From Acanthaster planci (taxonomy: Eukaryota > Echinodermata > Asteroidea > Valvatida > Acanthasteridae), in assembly GCF_001949145.1 (NCBI RefSeq), contig NW_019091371.1, positions 1,222,567 to 1,286,566 on the forward strand: DNA of 64,000 bases, in the 5' to 3' direction. The notes under the pieces were generated by a model. That model ran no database searches. It was not told the origin of the DNA and saw only the letters and a program-made list of their open reading frames with translations. Position 1 is the stretch's first letter. Each line of letters opens with the position of its first letter. Positions 21,401 to 33,400 of the stretch are shown here, in pieces. A program made the position numbers and the translations under genes.

Positions 21401-24400
21401 NNNNNNNNNNNNNNNNNNNNNNNNNNNNNNNNNNNNNNNNNNNNNNNNNNNNNNNNNNNNNNNNNNNNNNNNNNNNNNNNNNNNNNNNNNNNNNNNNNNN
21501 NNNNNNNNNNNNNNNNNNNNNNNNNNNNNNNNNNNNNNNNNNNNNNNNNNNNNNNNNNNNNNNNNNNNNNNNNNNNNNNNNNNTAACAAACAGTATGTAC
21601 TGTAGGATATGAATGAATGTGTGTGGCCAGCCACGTGTAGATACATGTACACTAACATGCACGGGCACATGTGTGCCAGTAGTAAAATTACTGGCATAGT
21701 GCGTGTGAGTTCCATTACTTCCAACCTCGTCTTCATGGTGTTGAGCAGTACATGTACTTCTGAAGGCTGTCTCCTGTGTTGGAATTAAAATACAACTTGG
21801 GACAAGAATGTGGCATGCTGCATTGATTAGTCTCCATTCCAGCATAAATTTCATTTTTATCCTGGAAATTTGAACAATAGAGTAGTATTTTAATCCGTGT
21901 TTTCAAACTTGACATACATGTACATGTGTGTGGAGGTCAGTTGGTAAAAGGGCTACCTGTAGATGCACATTTTGCTGTGGTTTCGACTGGTCTTGAGGGG
22001 AAGACCTGAGACTTTGACATCTGAGACCAAGACTGAGACCAGCACTTCTGAGACCGTGATCACCCTTTTCGAGACCGAGACTTAGGCCACCAAAAAAGGT
22101 CTCAAGACCTACAACACTGAGCAGTATTTCCAACATTCTGTTCAATGGGCATTGATTTCAGAACAAGACTTGGTATCACAATTAAACTGCAGTGAAGTTT
22201 GGCCATCGTAAAGCAACCCCAAAACCCTTTTATAGCTACATTGAAAAGATTTAGTCCAATTTGCAGAGCTATCAAACAACTAGATTGCTTTGAAGTTTAG
22301 ACTGTGCAGCATACTCTTACTGTGCAGCATACTTACTTAGCATTTCCTGGAAGGTTACTTAGCTGCAGAACATTTTAATCATTTAATTTTCTTGGACAAG
22401 GACGATAACGGCTCTTACAATGGCTGCTGTTTTTCAAACAGTTGCTGAATTACCTCCATCTGCCATATTGAAAAAGTTTTCATCTTTTCTTTGTGGGAAC
22501 CAGACAGAAAATCTTGCAGTTCTCTTACAGTTAAGTCTGTTACTACTTTCTAAAACAAAGTTGTACATTTCTCGTTTAAAACTTGTTAAAAGTTCAGCAA
22601 TGATGAGCCTTAACCAAATGCGATGAGCTAGTCAAATCATTTTCACTTTGTTCAGCGCAACTTACGACACCTAAAATGACTGTGTAAGTTACACCATAAT
22701 TTGTTGAGCAAGTCGGTGATTTATGCAGTACATAAATCTTGTGAAATCTCTGTGAAGCTGTTGCGCAACATGTGTAATAAATGTGGCTTAAGTGACATTA
22801 CACTGTTGCGTAAGGTTTCGTGAAATTGGATACCGTATTTCCTTATCCAGGCTAAAGAGCATTTGTTCCACAAGTGTGAGTGGGAAAAAGAAATCCATGA
22901 ATACGACAAACAAACTGTGTGACAATTTTTACGGGCTACAGTTGCTATGTCCCTTTTTATCAGATTGGTATAATCTGTATGACAAATTTACTTGCAAGTA
23001 TTACGCAATGCAGAACATCATCCTACTATTGATATGGATCAACCAATCATTGTTTAGAATCTACATTTGTTTGAGGGTGGTGTCTCATAACATTCTATTG
23101 ATTGCAATGTGTATTCCAGGAAATTTCGGTCGATATCAACAGGAAGTGAGGATCCTGATTCTGATGATGATACCAGATCCAGTAGCCCGGTGTTTGGTGC
23201 TAGTTCAACTTGTCATCATAGTGAACAACAGAAACTTTCAGGTATACTGTAGTTACATGTTTGTCCCTGCTATATTGACCTTTGGGAAATTGTACAAGAA
23301 ATAAACATCTTAATACATTTCTTTCTTTATGCTTTGTCAGTGAGAGAAATGTGTTAACATCAGGTATCAAGGATATCATAAACTGGCAAGTGAATCATTA
23401 ACCACTTGCAGATGATTTGTTTCCCTGAAGAATCAGACCTTTGAAAAAGGCCAAGTGCCAGTATATCAACCCATATACATGTAGCAAAACACCAGGGTGG
23501 AGTAAGGTTGGGTAAATGGTTTGCATGCATAGTTTATAACTTGCTCCCCTTTGTTATGCTTACTAAGGTATGAAACAGAATTTGATTTTTTTGAAGCAGA
23601 ATCCAGGATTTTGCAAAATGGAAAATACCTATTTTCAAAACAGAAAATCATCATTGGCTCTAAATTATCGGAACAAACATAAAAAAAAACCCAGCATGCT
23701 CAAATGGGAGTTTCCTCCTTTATAAGACACAAGATCAAATTAGATTTCGAGTGAATTGTGTGTGGTTTATTTTTCACGAACAATCCAACTGCCAAACCAT
23801 GGTTTTCAATGTATTCAAAGAAAAACCTTAATATCAAGTCAGCATTCTTTCCCAGGACGACACCCACATGGCCAACATTATCAATGAAAGGGAAATTGGG
23901 CCACCGCGTGAACCAACTCTTGTCGCACACTGGAGCGCTACACCGGCGCGACCTACCTGGCAAAATCAGTTTTCCTTTTGGAGTTGCCTTTGATCGAGTC
24001 CGACTGTAATCAGCATCCAATCAAAATAACTCAACTAACTCAAATACTTTTTTTTCCTTGTTTGAATGGAATCAGGTACCAGTGCATGTGGTTCATTCAA
24101 ATTCAACAAAACCCTCAACCTGGCCTCAACTTTTAAGTGGTCTCCTATTCAGTACACTGCTCTGCCAAGTAGTTCAGAGTCAGACACAGACGCAACCACA
24201 CTGGACAGCAATTCTAACAAAAGCTCCTTGAACAAGGCTGGATTAAGTGAATTATATTCAGAGAGTCCACCTCCAACAGTAAGGAGAAAGAGGAAAAGGA
24301 GACGGATTTTGTCTGAAGGTCAAGAGAGCATCGATGGAGGTTTTGAGGAAGAGAACATTGAGACAAAACAGAAGGAAGACATCATGAAACTACAAGAAAT

Positions 24401-27400
24401 GTTTCCTCAGTTGAAAGCCAAGGTAAGTCTAAGTCCATCTGTCTTGAGCAGAAGCACTCCCTCATTGGTTAAATAGAGCCAGGTTAGTAGCGACACGACC
24501 GTAACATGTATTTTGAAGTCCTCTGTGAACCAGTGAAGTGCATTTCTGACCAAAGGTGCCTCCGTTGCTAGGAAAATTCTGCTCTTTCTTTGTCATGTTC
24601 ACTTTCTCATCCTGATTTTCTTGTGCACCCTTTACCATGTATACTAATAAAGCATTCACAAAAGAAGAATATCCTCTCTCTCATTGAATGAAATTTCTTA
24701 AAATGTAAATAAATATGGACATACAGTACATGTACATGTATTATTTCTGTTTTAAGAATTCTAAAATGGATATGAGATCTCAAAGTAACTTAGGCTATTT
24801 TGCTTCATGATACATGTCTGCATATTACATACAGAACCTGATGTACTCATTCTTCACATGCTAATAATAATAATAATAAGAGCATTTGTAGAGTGCTGGT
24901 ATTCACCTCAAAGGCACTCATGGTGCTGTATTATCATTATCCCTGCACATTGGGCACACACATCATCTCAACATTCCCAAAAACCATCTCAGCTCCCTGG
25001 GGAGTATACTAGCCTGGTGCTGCCATTTTGGTGCAAACGGCAAAACTACCATATCTGCCCTCACAGGTACCCATTTACTCCTGGATGGAGAGAGGCGCAT
25101 AAGGGTAAAGTGACTTGCCCAGGATCACAACATGCTGCCACTGGCTGGATTCAAACCCCTGACCCTATGATCTGAAGCTACAAACCCTAACCACTAGGCT
25201 ACATGCCTCCACAGCTAAAACTTATTCTAGTACAGTAACCTGAATAGAATAGGAACTTGCTCCATCGTTGTGTACATTTATGCATCCTTTTTTTGCGACT
25301 GCTTTTGTTCATACCATGTACATGCACCTCAAATGTTTTTAATTTCCCAAAATTGCATTTGAAAATGTACAACATACCTTTACAAGTTCTTTGCATTGTT
25401 TAATTTATTTTCCACTTTAATTAAATTGTAAAATAAATAACAGAGACTTTTATAAACTTGGCTCTAACAGCCATCTGTGCTTTCAACTTACATGCTTTTT
25501 GACAGAAACTGAAGGATACCCTGGTATCTGTAGATTGGTGTGTGAAGGAAGCAGCATCTGTTATAATTGGTCAAGACATTGATGACGGTCAATCAGGTAC
25601 TGTATTGGACTTGAACTATCATTTTTGTCAGGGAAGTGGAGATGATGAAAGCATAACAACCAAATTTTAGCAGTTCTAGACAGGGTTATTTACTTGGAAC
25701 TGCTAAACAAATATTTTCTTTGCTAAGCAGAGTGATTTGCTAGCAAATCTGCTGAGCAAAAGTGGCCTTCCAGCTAAAATGGAATGCATTTTACTAAGTA
25801 CTTACGATTCTGGAGGGCGTTTTGGAAGTTGAATTTTTTTCCTCCACAGTATTGCTACAACAGTACAATTATCAACAAATTATACTGTGACCATTGTGAC
25901 AGTCATTTGAAGTTCAAGGCTGCAATACACACATGTACATACAGCCTGCATGCATTGAGCACTGCAGTGGAAAAAGTACACACGCATTTTTGGCTGACCT
26001 GTCTTGGAAAAAATAGGTGCTGTGCAAGAACAGTATGTTCAATTTTCACAAAATTGGTGTCAAAAGGACTGCAAAGGATTACGTTAAAGGCTTGGCTCCT
26101 AAAAAAATCTATGGCAATACCAGGAAAAATGTTGTGGGTGATGGATTCCAACCCCCCTCCCCCATCCCCAGCTCTTTTAGGGATGAAGACTAAACAAAGA
26201 AATAAGCAAAATTTAAAAGAGGGACTGTTTTTATCGTGTGTTTCAATTGATTAAGTTACTGATTAATCACCCACTTTTAACGAGCCGTTACAAACAAGAA
26301 GTGCATCCAAATTACTTGACAATGAACAAAATTAAAGAGCACCTCCAAATAAAATGTATGTGTGTTCTCTCTGAATTTTACCTGTTTAAATGAAGTGTCC
26401 AAACCGAGCGCAATAATGCAGGGTTCCAGCTGCTGTTCGCCATTCTCACCAATTGGCGAATGATTATAATTTTGGCTATTATTCCATTGACCTGGTGAGA
26501 AAAATTGGTGATTATTTTGCAAATTTAGACAAATCTTACCACTTGTTCGTCACCGAAATGTCATAGCAGTATAAATAATACTAATAACATGAATACTATT
26601 AATTTCCAACTTTCACAAAGAGTTCCCATTCACTTTTGCTGTCGCAGTGTTGAAAACACATGTGCAAAGGTCACTGCATTAAACGAAGCTGCTTTGGTTC
26701 CAACTGCGCTGCGCACATACAAAAGAACGCGTGATGGAAATGAAGCAACCAAAACCAGTCTATACTGTGTGTGTACTCTACATTCCGGTCGATTACTCTA
26801 CATCAGCCGTACACGTATATTGTATGCAACCCTAAAGCTGCAGGTCGAAAAAAGCATCGATATTGCAAGAGGTTTTCTGCAAGTTAATTCACTGACCTTG
26901 GTCTCTTATTTATGTATGTATTTTCTGTGTTCCAGTGTTGTAGTACTCGTACTCGGTACTTGTACTCGAGTACTACTCGAGTACCGTTTTCAGAGTACTG
27001 GTACTTGTACACGGACGTTCAAGTACTCGTACTCGAACTACAGTTCTTGTACTCGGGCTACAAAATACTTGGAACTCGACATCCAAAAATTGTACTCGAG
27101 CATCAAAGTATTCGTACTCGATTAACAGTACTCGATAAAAAAATCCTTTAAGTTAACTTACCATGCACGGCCGTTAAATAAGGTACAAAAATATCGACTC
27201 CAATGACCCAATATTCGATACAGTTCTGACAACGAGAAGGCCGAACGTGGGACCATTAAGGCATATGACCCATTCGCCGTCTGTGCGCGTACTTAACCAG
27301 TCACGTACGCAAATTATATTGTGGTACTCCAGAATGGTTCCACGATTTACTTTGGCATTGGTAGTCTGGTTCCTGGACCCAAAAATTTTAACAACGAACC

Positions 27401-30400
27401 CAGCATACAGAAAATCACAGGCATGTGAATAATTGAGTCTGGAAAATAGACTTCGTCACGCCGTGCACGTTGTGTCAACTGCTGCAACACACTTGTAGTG
27501 ACAGTAACATTGCTAGCCATGTCATTGCTGTTCTTGTAGCCGTGCCATCTGCATTCGGTGTTTCTTTTACACAGTGGCACGTCTTAAGAGTCTCTAAATT
27601 AAGATAAAACTACTTTTGAATTAGAAGTACTCGTACTCGGAATTAGAAGTACTTGTACTCATACTCGGAAATGCAAGTACTAGTACTCGGAAACCAGTAC
27701 TTGTACTTGGCTGGCAAAGTACTCGCCCTGTCTTTGTACTCGGAAGTCAAAGTACTCAACTACAACACTGCTGTGTTCATGAGTTTAATTTGAGGTTGTT
27801 TTGCTCGTACTTGAAGCAAGCGTGTTTCGATAAATTTCCTTTTTATCGCCCTCTGGTCTGGATGCATGACGCACGCTTATCACGCGATGTACATGGACAT
27901 TCTTGGCCAGTTTGCCGTTGTGATTGCCTAAGTAGGACTTTGTGAATTGTCCCTAATTCTTGTGAATTGTTGACTGTAGAAATTTTTACATACATGTAGA
28001 TTAAGACAGGTGTTCATTACTTTTTGAGATAATTTTGGAAGTTGTCATCCCTATTCATGCCTTTCAATCAGCACAAAAAATTGGCCCAAAACAAAAAAAA
28101 AATTTTTGAATTATCGACCGAACTGTTTGTGTAAGTAAGCCTTACTATTTTTGTGGCCAAATGAAAGACTACGGGCATGCAGAAGGCCTAAGTTAAATAG
28201 CCATAATAATCGTGGATTCCGAAAAATCTTGGGCAAGTGTTGATCCGATTGGGGCAAGCAAATTTATGGCTTTGCTCGATCGGGCGAGCTAAAAAAAAAT
28301 TTGTTGTGGTCAGAGTCCGGTTGAGCTTAGGCCCATGAACAGGTATGCATGAGCTTCACATGTACTTGCGTTGTACTTCATAGGCCTTGAACATGAATAG
28401 TATGCTTATTCTCCGCATAATTTGTGCTTGCGTTATATAAAATGGTGCAACCTCAAACCTGACACACTGGATACCTTGATAAGGGTTGCTGCCGAAGATC
28501 TTCTAAGAAGTGTGTGTTTGATTTCCATTGGACATTCAAACTGTGGTCTGATGAGAAACCTAGAGGAATTCTTGGTATCTGAATCATTCATACATGTATG
28601 TGTATGTATTCTTTACATGTACTTACCTTGGAAGTAACTTCCAGCAAAACATGTGAAATATGAGATGAACAGGACATAGTTTTGACAAAATGTTAGTCAG
28701 TTTATAATTGATCCATTTGAAAAGCAGATCACACAAACTAAAATGAATGGTACGGTACGGTACGGTTTTGGGAATTGTACGGCAGGATGGCTCTAAAATC
28801 AAACATTTGGCTACAATGTTAGCTATTAATTGAAGTTTTCCCGCTGGAACCCTGAATAATGTTTGTCTTTACAACCAACTCAGAATACTCTTAAGAGTGA
28901 TTTTTTCTGTGTGCGCCAAGATGTGAATTCTGAAAGATGTAATGGTCAGCCATTTGTTTATACATGTACATGTACAACGCCATTGAGGAGAAAACAGAAA
29001 TGAGAGAAACCCAAACAGGTACCACGTATATTTCAGAGGGAAATTATTAACCGCGCATGTCCCATTTTTAGGGTCATTTGCATACATAATGAGGGCCGTT
29101 AGAATTCGTGCCAGGCAAGCAGCTGCTTCATTTCATGAAATTTACTTCCTATTTTCACTTTTTGAAAATAAAAATTCCTGCCCAAAAATATTATTATGGT
29201 AAGATAAGGTCTTTTCCTAACTTGTTTCGTGAAAATAACATTAAGAAATACGAGCAAAGTGGTCAAAACTAGTGATTTTGTGAAAAGCTCTTTTTGTAAG
29301 TGGTAGTTTGTTTACGTTAAAATTGATGCGATTTTTGAAGGCTCAAAACAAAAGTAAGTTTTCCTTAAGTTTTCAAAAAAGAGCTGTGGTGGAGAAAGGT
29401 GTAAAGGTTTTTTTAGATTTACTGACACTTTTTCGCTAGATTTTTTTCTCTTCCCTACCGGACTTGTTTGCATATTGACCTAATTCAACGCCCATTCCGT
29501 TTATTCCACATAATCTTATGACCTTACAAGTATAAGAATTCATTGACTCGAGAACGAAAGGCGAACACAAAAGTACAGTAAGTTCACATGAAATTAACAA
29601 TAAATAAATTAACAATTAAATGAATTAACATTATTGAAACCGAGGTCTGTCATAACATTTCCTAGAAATGTTGAAATTCAGGGTATATACCCAGTTTTAC
29701 ATGTACTGTACATTCATGAGCCACATGAGCATGTACCCAGCTCTGACACATAATGTCCATGTACACGTTCATGTATACATATGTACATGTATGTCAGTAC
29801 GGGTGTAACAAGTCACATTGTACCGTGCACAGTACGTAGCTGGATTGGTTTTTTGTAAAAACACTTAGATTGCGCTGCCCAAAAGTGTTAGAAATAATTC
29901 ATTAAAGACGAATGAAAAAATCCAGCTACAGGTAGATAAAAATGATTGTTTTGTGTAGTTGAGATTCTGGCCTATCGTATGCAATGTCTCATTGTTCTGG
30001 GAAAACTTCTAAAAATTAGTCTGTAGTGAGAATTTGTTATATACATGTACATTGTATTTTAGATGCGACAGCTCATCATTTATTTTGCAAGTCAACCCCC
30101 TGCTTGTTTAGTGAGGGAGTACACACAGAGGAATAACACTTCTTTGCATCCTGTGTATGCATTCAGTACATTCCAGCCTAAGCCACAAACTTCCCGAGAT
30201 CCATGCATGTCCAGATCAGAAATTAGCTATGGCAGAATCTCACAGTAGTTGGGAAGATTTAAGCAAGTATTCAGTGGAACTTAATGACGAAGAGTGAGAA
30301 GAGTCAGCAAGTGATTATGACTCACCTGACTCCCAGTCAGACAACAAAGGGAACACCGGGGAACTGAGGAGCCATACCGCTTTTAACCCGAGGCCCCTGT

Positions 30401-33400
30401 CTTGGTGGAGGATGTGGTACATGGTCGCCGAGTAAATTCCGCACAGACAGTATACAGCTTATTTATTCATTTATAAACAAAGCGCTCTAAAGGCCTTTGA
30501 AGAAACCATTTCTGAATACAGAGGTAATAGAGTAACCCATCCTACCCTGGCCCTTTCTCTTTTCCGAAATGCTTCTCCGGACATGCCGGATCGCTACCAT
30601 GTCTACCTTGGAGTCAGAACATTTGTGACAGGGTAGGAAGACTTCAACATCGGGACAGAGCCTTTCTTCAGTCAAAACTGAGATTTCAAACCCAACAGAA
30701 TCTTCAGTACAATTGATTCATCAGTACAATTTTCTGCAAAGTGTTCACCGCACATTGGAGACCACTTGGCAACTTAAAATCTGGCCATGTGATGTGGTTG
30801 ACAAAGTGGACCCACTTTCAAGTGTCTTCAAATCCCTCTTTGGAAACCTCAGAAAATTATCTTCAGGATTTTAAGGCAATTCCGAGAACATCCACTGATC
30901 ACGCAGGATTTCGGCATGTTCATTATTTTGAATAATGCAACAAAACACGAAATTATATCAGGGAAATAGCTAAGTATATGTAGCTGTCAATATACATGTA
31001 ACAAATGTACATGACATGCCCGTCATGGGGGTGGTCAAAACAATTATTGTGCATCTACATGTATGTGTACGTGTACAGTACTTGTATTTGAAAAATGGTT
31101 AGCTTAAAGAGACCTTTCAGTCTTGAATAGAAATTGTGGTTGAGTGCTTTGGACGGTTAATTTATGTGGTACCATTCAACATGAGTATCATGAGTTCATC
31201 TAGAACTTTCTATGGTTTGTCACAGAATATGGTTCAGAATTCACAGGCAGCCATGTCATTTGCTAATTCTGTCTCGTAACAAAAAGAAACAATAATAAGA
31301 ATCAATGTATTGGTTGAGGATTCTTCTTCATTATTAAGAAAGCCTTTTTAAAACTGAAATGCATTTTGTAGAAATATTAGTAGAGCCAGTGATTTTCCAT
31401 TTCAAAAATGGGTATTTTCCATTTTGCCAAATCCTGAATTCTGCTTCAGAAATTCAAATTCCGTTTCATATCTTCGTAAGCATGAAATAGGAGAGTAAAT
31501 TTTAAACTATGCTTGGAAACCATTTGCCCAACCACTCCCAACCCCCCCCCAAGAAAAGAAACAAAAATAGCAACAATACTCTTTGGGAATATTCTGCAAT
31601 ATTTCTGACTTTTTTTTATAATTGTTGTTATGGAAATTAAAAAAATCCGGACAATAAATACTGCACACCCCACCCCTTCATTTCCCACCGGCGCGGGATC
31701 GCCTAAAACTTGCTACGATTAATCAACGGACAATTCATGTGCCATTCCTTGTGTATGAAATCAGATTACATACATGTACAGTGAAGTCACAGAGTAGGTC
31801 TTGCATGTAACAGTCGTTGGTCACAATATGTTAATGTTAATGACATCGGCCATTTTATTTGGCAGTTGTATGACAAAATTCAGAAAGTTTACATTAAATC
31901 TGAGCCTTAAAATGTATTTTTGTGACTGAAAACTTCACTCTGTATTGAACACTTCCAAGGGTCCATTCAGCTATGGTACACCAAGCTTACTAGGTTTCGT
32001 TTTCAAGAAATATGAAATTAGTCTTCCATTTCGCTGCCACAGTTTCATCGTTTCGCCATGCGGTACTAGCCTTGTCTCAAGGCATCCATGCAGATTCACA
32101 GACTAAATTCCCCACGTGTGCAGTGTGTGTATGTGTGAGTAAGAACTTGTTTGCGCCTTGATTTCATTGCTAATATGGTGCACGTGTGAACAGCCAATGT
32201 TTGTATACGCAATGTATCGTACCACGCCGCTGCTGTGCCAGCTGCCGCTGCACGACTTACCACTTACAAGTATCGGCACTGGCTCAGCGCGGATGACCCA
32301 GTCATGCGGTGGAGTGGTGCAATTTAGCATGTTTCCAACGTATTTCGTTAATTAAAAGCAAGTATTTGAAAAGGGTTTGGTAAGCATTTATTTTTTAGTA
32401 CTTTGCAGAAAGTTTTCTTTACTTTTTAAGCCATTCTTAGTGGGAAATTTCTGTTTCAAGCAGTGGATTCCATTTCAAAGTGTTGATTCCGCAAATTCCG
32501 TCCGTTTTCCGCGATCGCGGAAAATCATTGGCTCTATATCAGATACAAATGTAAATTCTTTATTTCTTTGAATGTTGTTGGTATGGTCACATAAAATTTT
32601 TTTTCTACATGTATCACACCATCTCTGTTAAGATCAAAAAGATTCACCTAAAGGAAGAAGGGTTCAGAAGAAGAAGCGTCGCAAGGTAGAGCACCTGTCT
32701 GACAAGGAAAACAATCAACGTTGGCTGTCCAAGTCCAAAATGACTTCATATTTCCCAAAGGTGAGTTGATAACTCACTTCATGTTGATTCTGGTCTTAGT
32801 GTACAAGACATTTCTGTCTGTGCTCAGAGTAAGTCTTCAATAGAGCAGTTGGTCTTTCTGCCAGTCGTATCTTGTAGCTCTATTACAAAATTGCATCTCA
32901 AGTGTTATATTAATATCCACAAGAAGAAGAATGGTGTAAATGTAGTATTTGGACCTTGCATTTGGGTATGATGATCAACTTGACCAACTTTTGTTGGTAT
33001 CAGAACATTGAGAGGTCCTGGCTGCAAATTTCCATTACATGTATGTTACAGGTGATTGCATGGCAATGGTACATTCCTTAGGACCTGAAGCTGACAGAAA
33101 TTGATCATTTGGAAACATTTGTCGGTCTAACTCTAACTCTCCTCAATCCTCCTAAATCCTTCGGGTGGTTTTGGAGGATTTTGGAAGATTGACGTCAATG
33201 GCAAAAGTGCATGGCTGATTGTGAAGGATGCCACGAGTGAAGGTCGTGGGTTAGACCTTGTGTTGTTTTTGCTCAGTCGTATATAAATTCAGTCCGATAT
33301 TTCTTTTGGATCAAACCGTACTGCTCAAGAATGCCATTTGCACTGCCCCAACATAATGACAGGAATTCATTCATCCATTTGTTATATTTATTCTGTCAGC

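Larger units (their letters stand above)
16297..22400 (+). other. SMARCAD1: SMARCAD1 intron 3 (6.1 kb)
   Basis: This contains the broken LINE, its inserted segment, a tRNA-derived SINE, an assembly gap and a fragment of the GAGACC-repeat element (all listed). The remainder (16300-16620, 21590-21990, 22120-22400) shows nothing recognisable. Confidence 0.7.
25597..32632 (+). other. SMARCAD1: SMARCAD1 intron 6 (7.0 kb)
   Basis: This contains the nested hAT-like element (26933-27770), a decayed reading-frame relic (30227-30690), a GGTAC pentamer run (about 28748-28766) and a TIR element (31381-32536). Other stretches (25600-26860, 27900-30200, 30740-31380) show no feature I can name. Confidence 0.65.

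Noticed and set aside
21080-21854. Several open frames over the second N run, both strands
   Set aside because: They arise from N translated as X plus SINE sequence; the tRNA-derived SINE explains the flank.
22792-23304. 170-codon plus-strand open frame
   Set aside because: It overlaps SMARCAD1 exon 4 in a different frame and has no recognisable domain; exon 4 in its own frame fits the gene phase.
24862-25210. Functional tRNA gene
   Set aside because: A- and B-box-like blocks exist, but there is no complete cloverleaf with acceptor stem, and an (ATT)n tail follows; this is a SINE.
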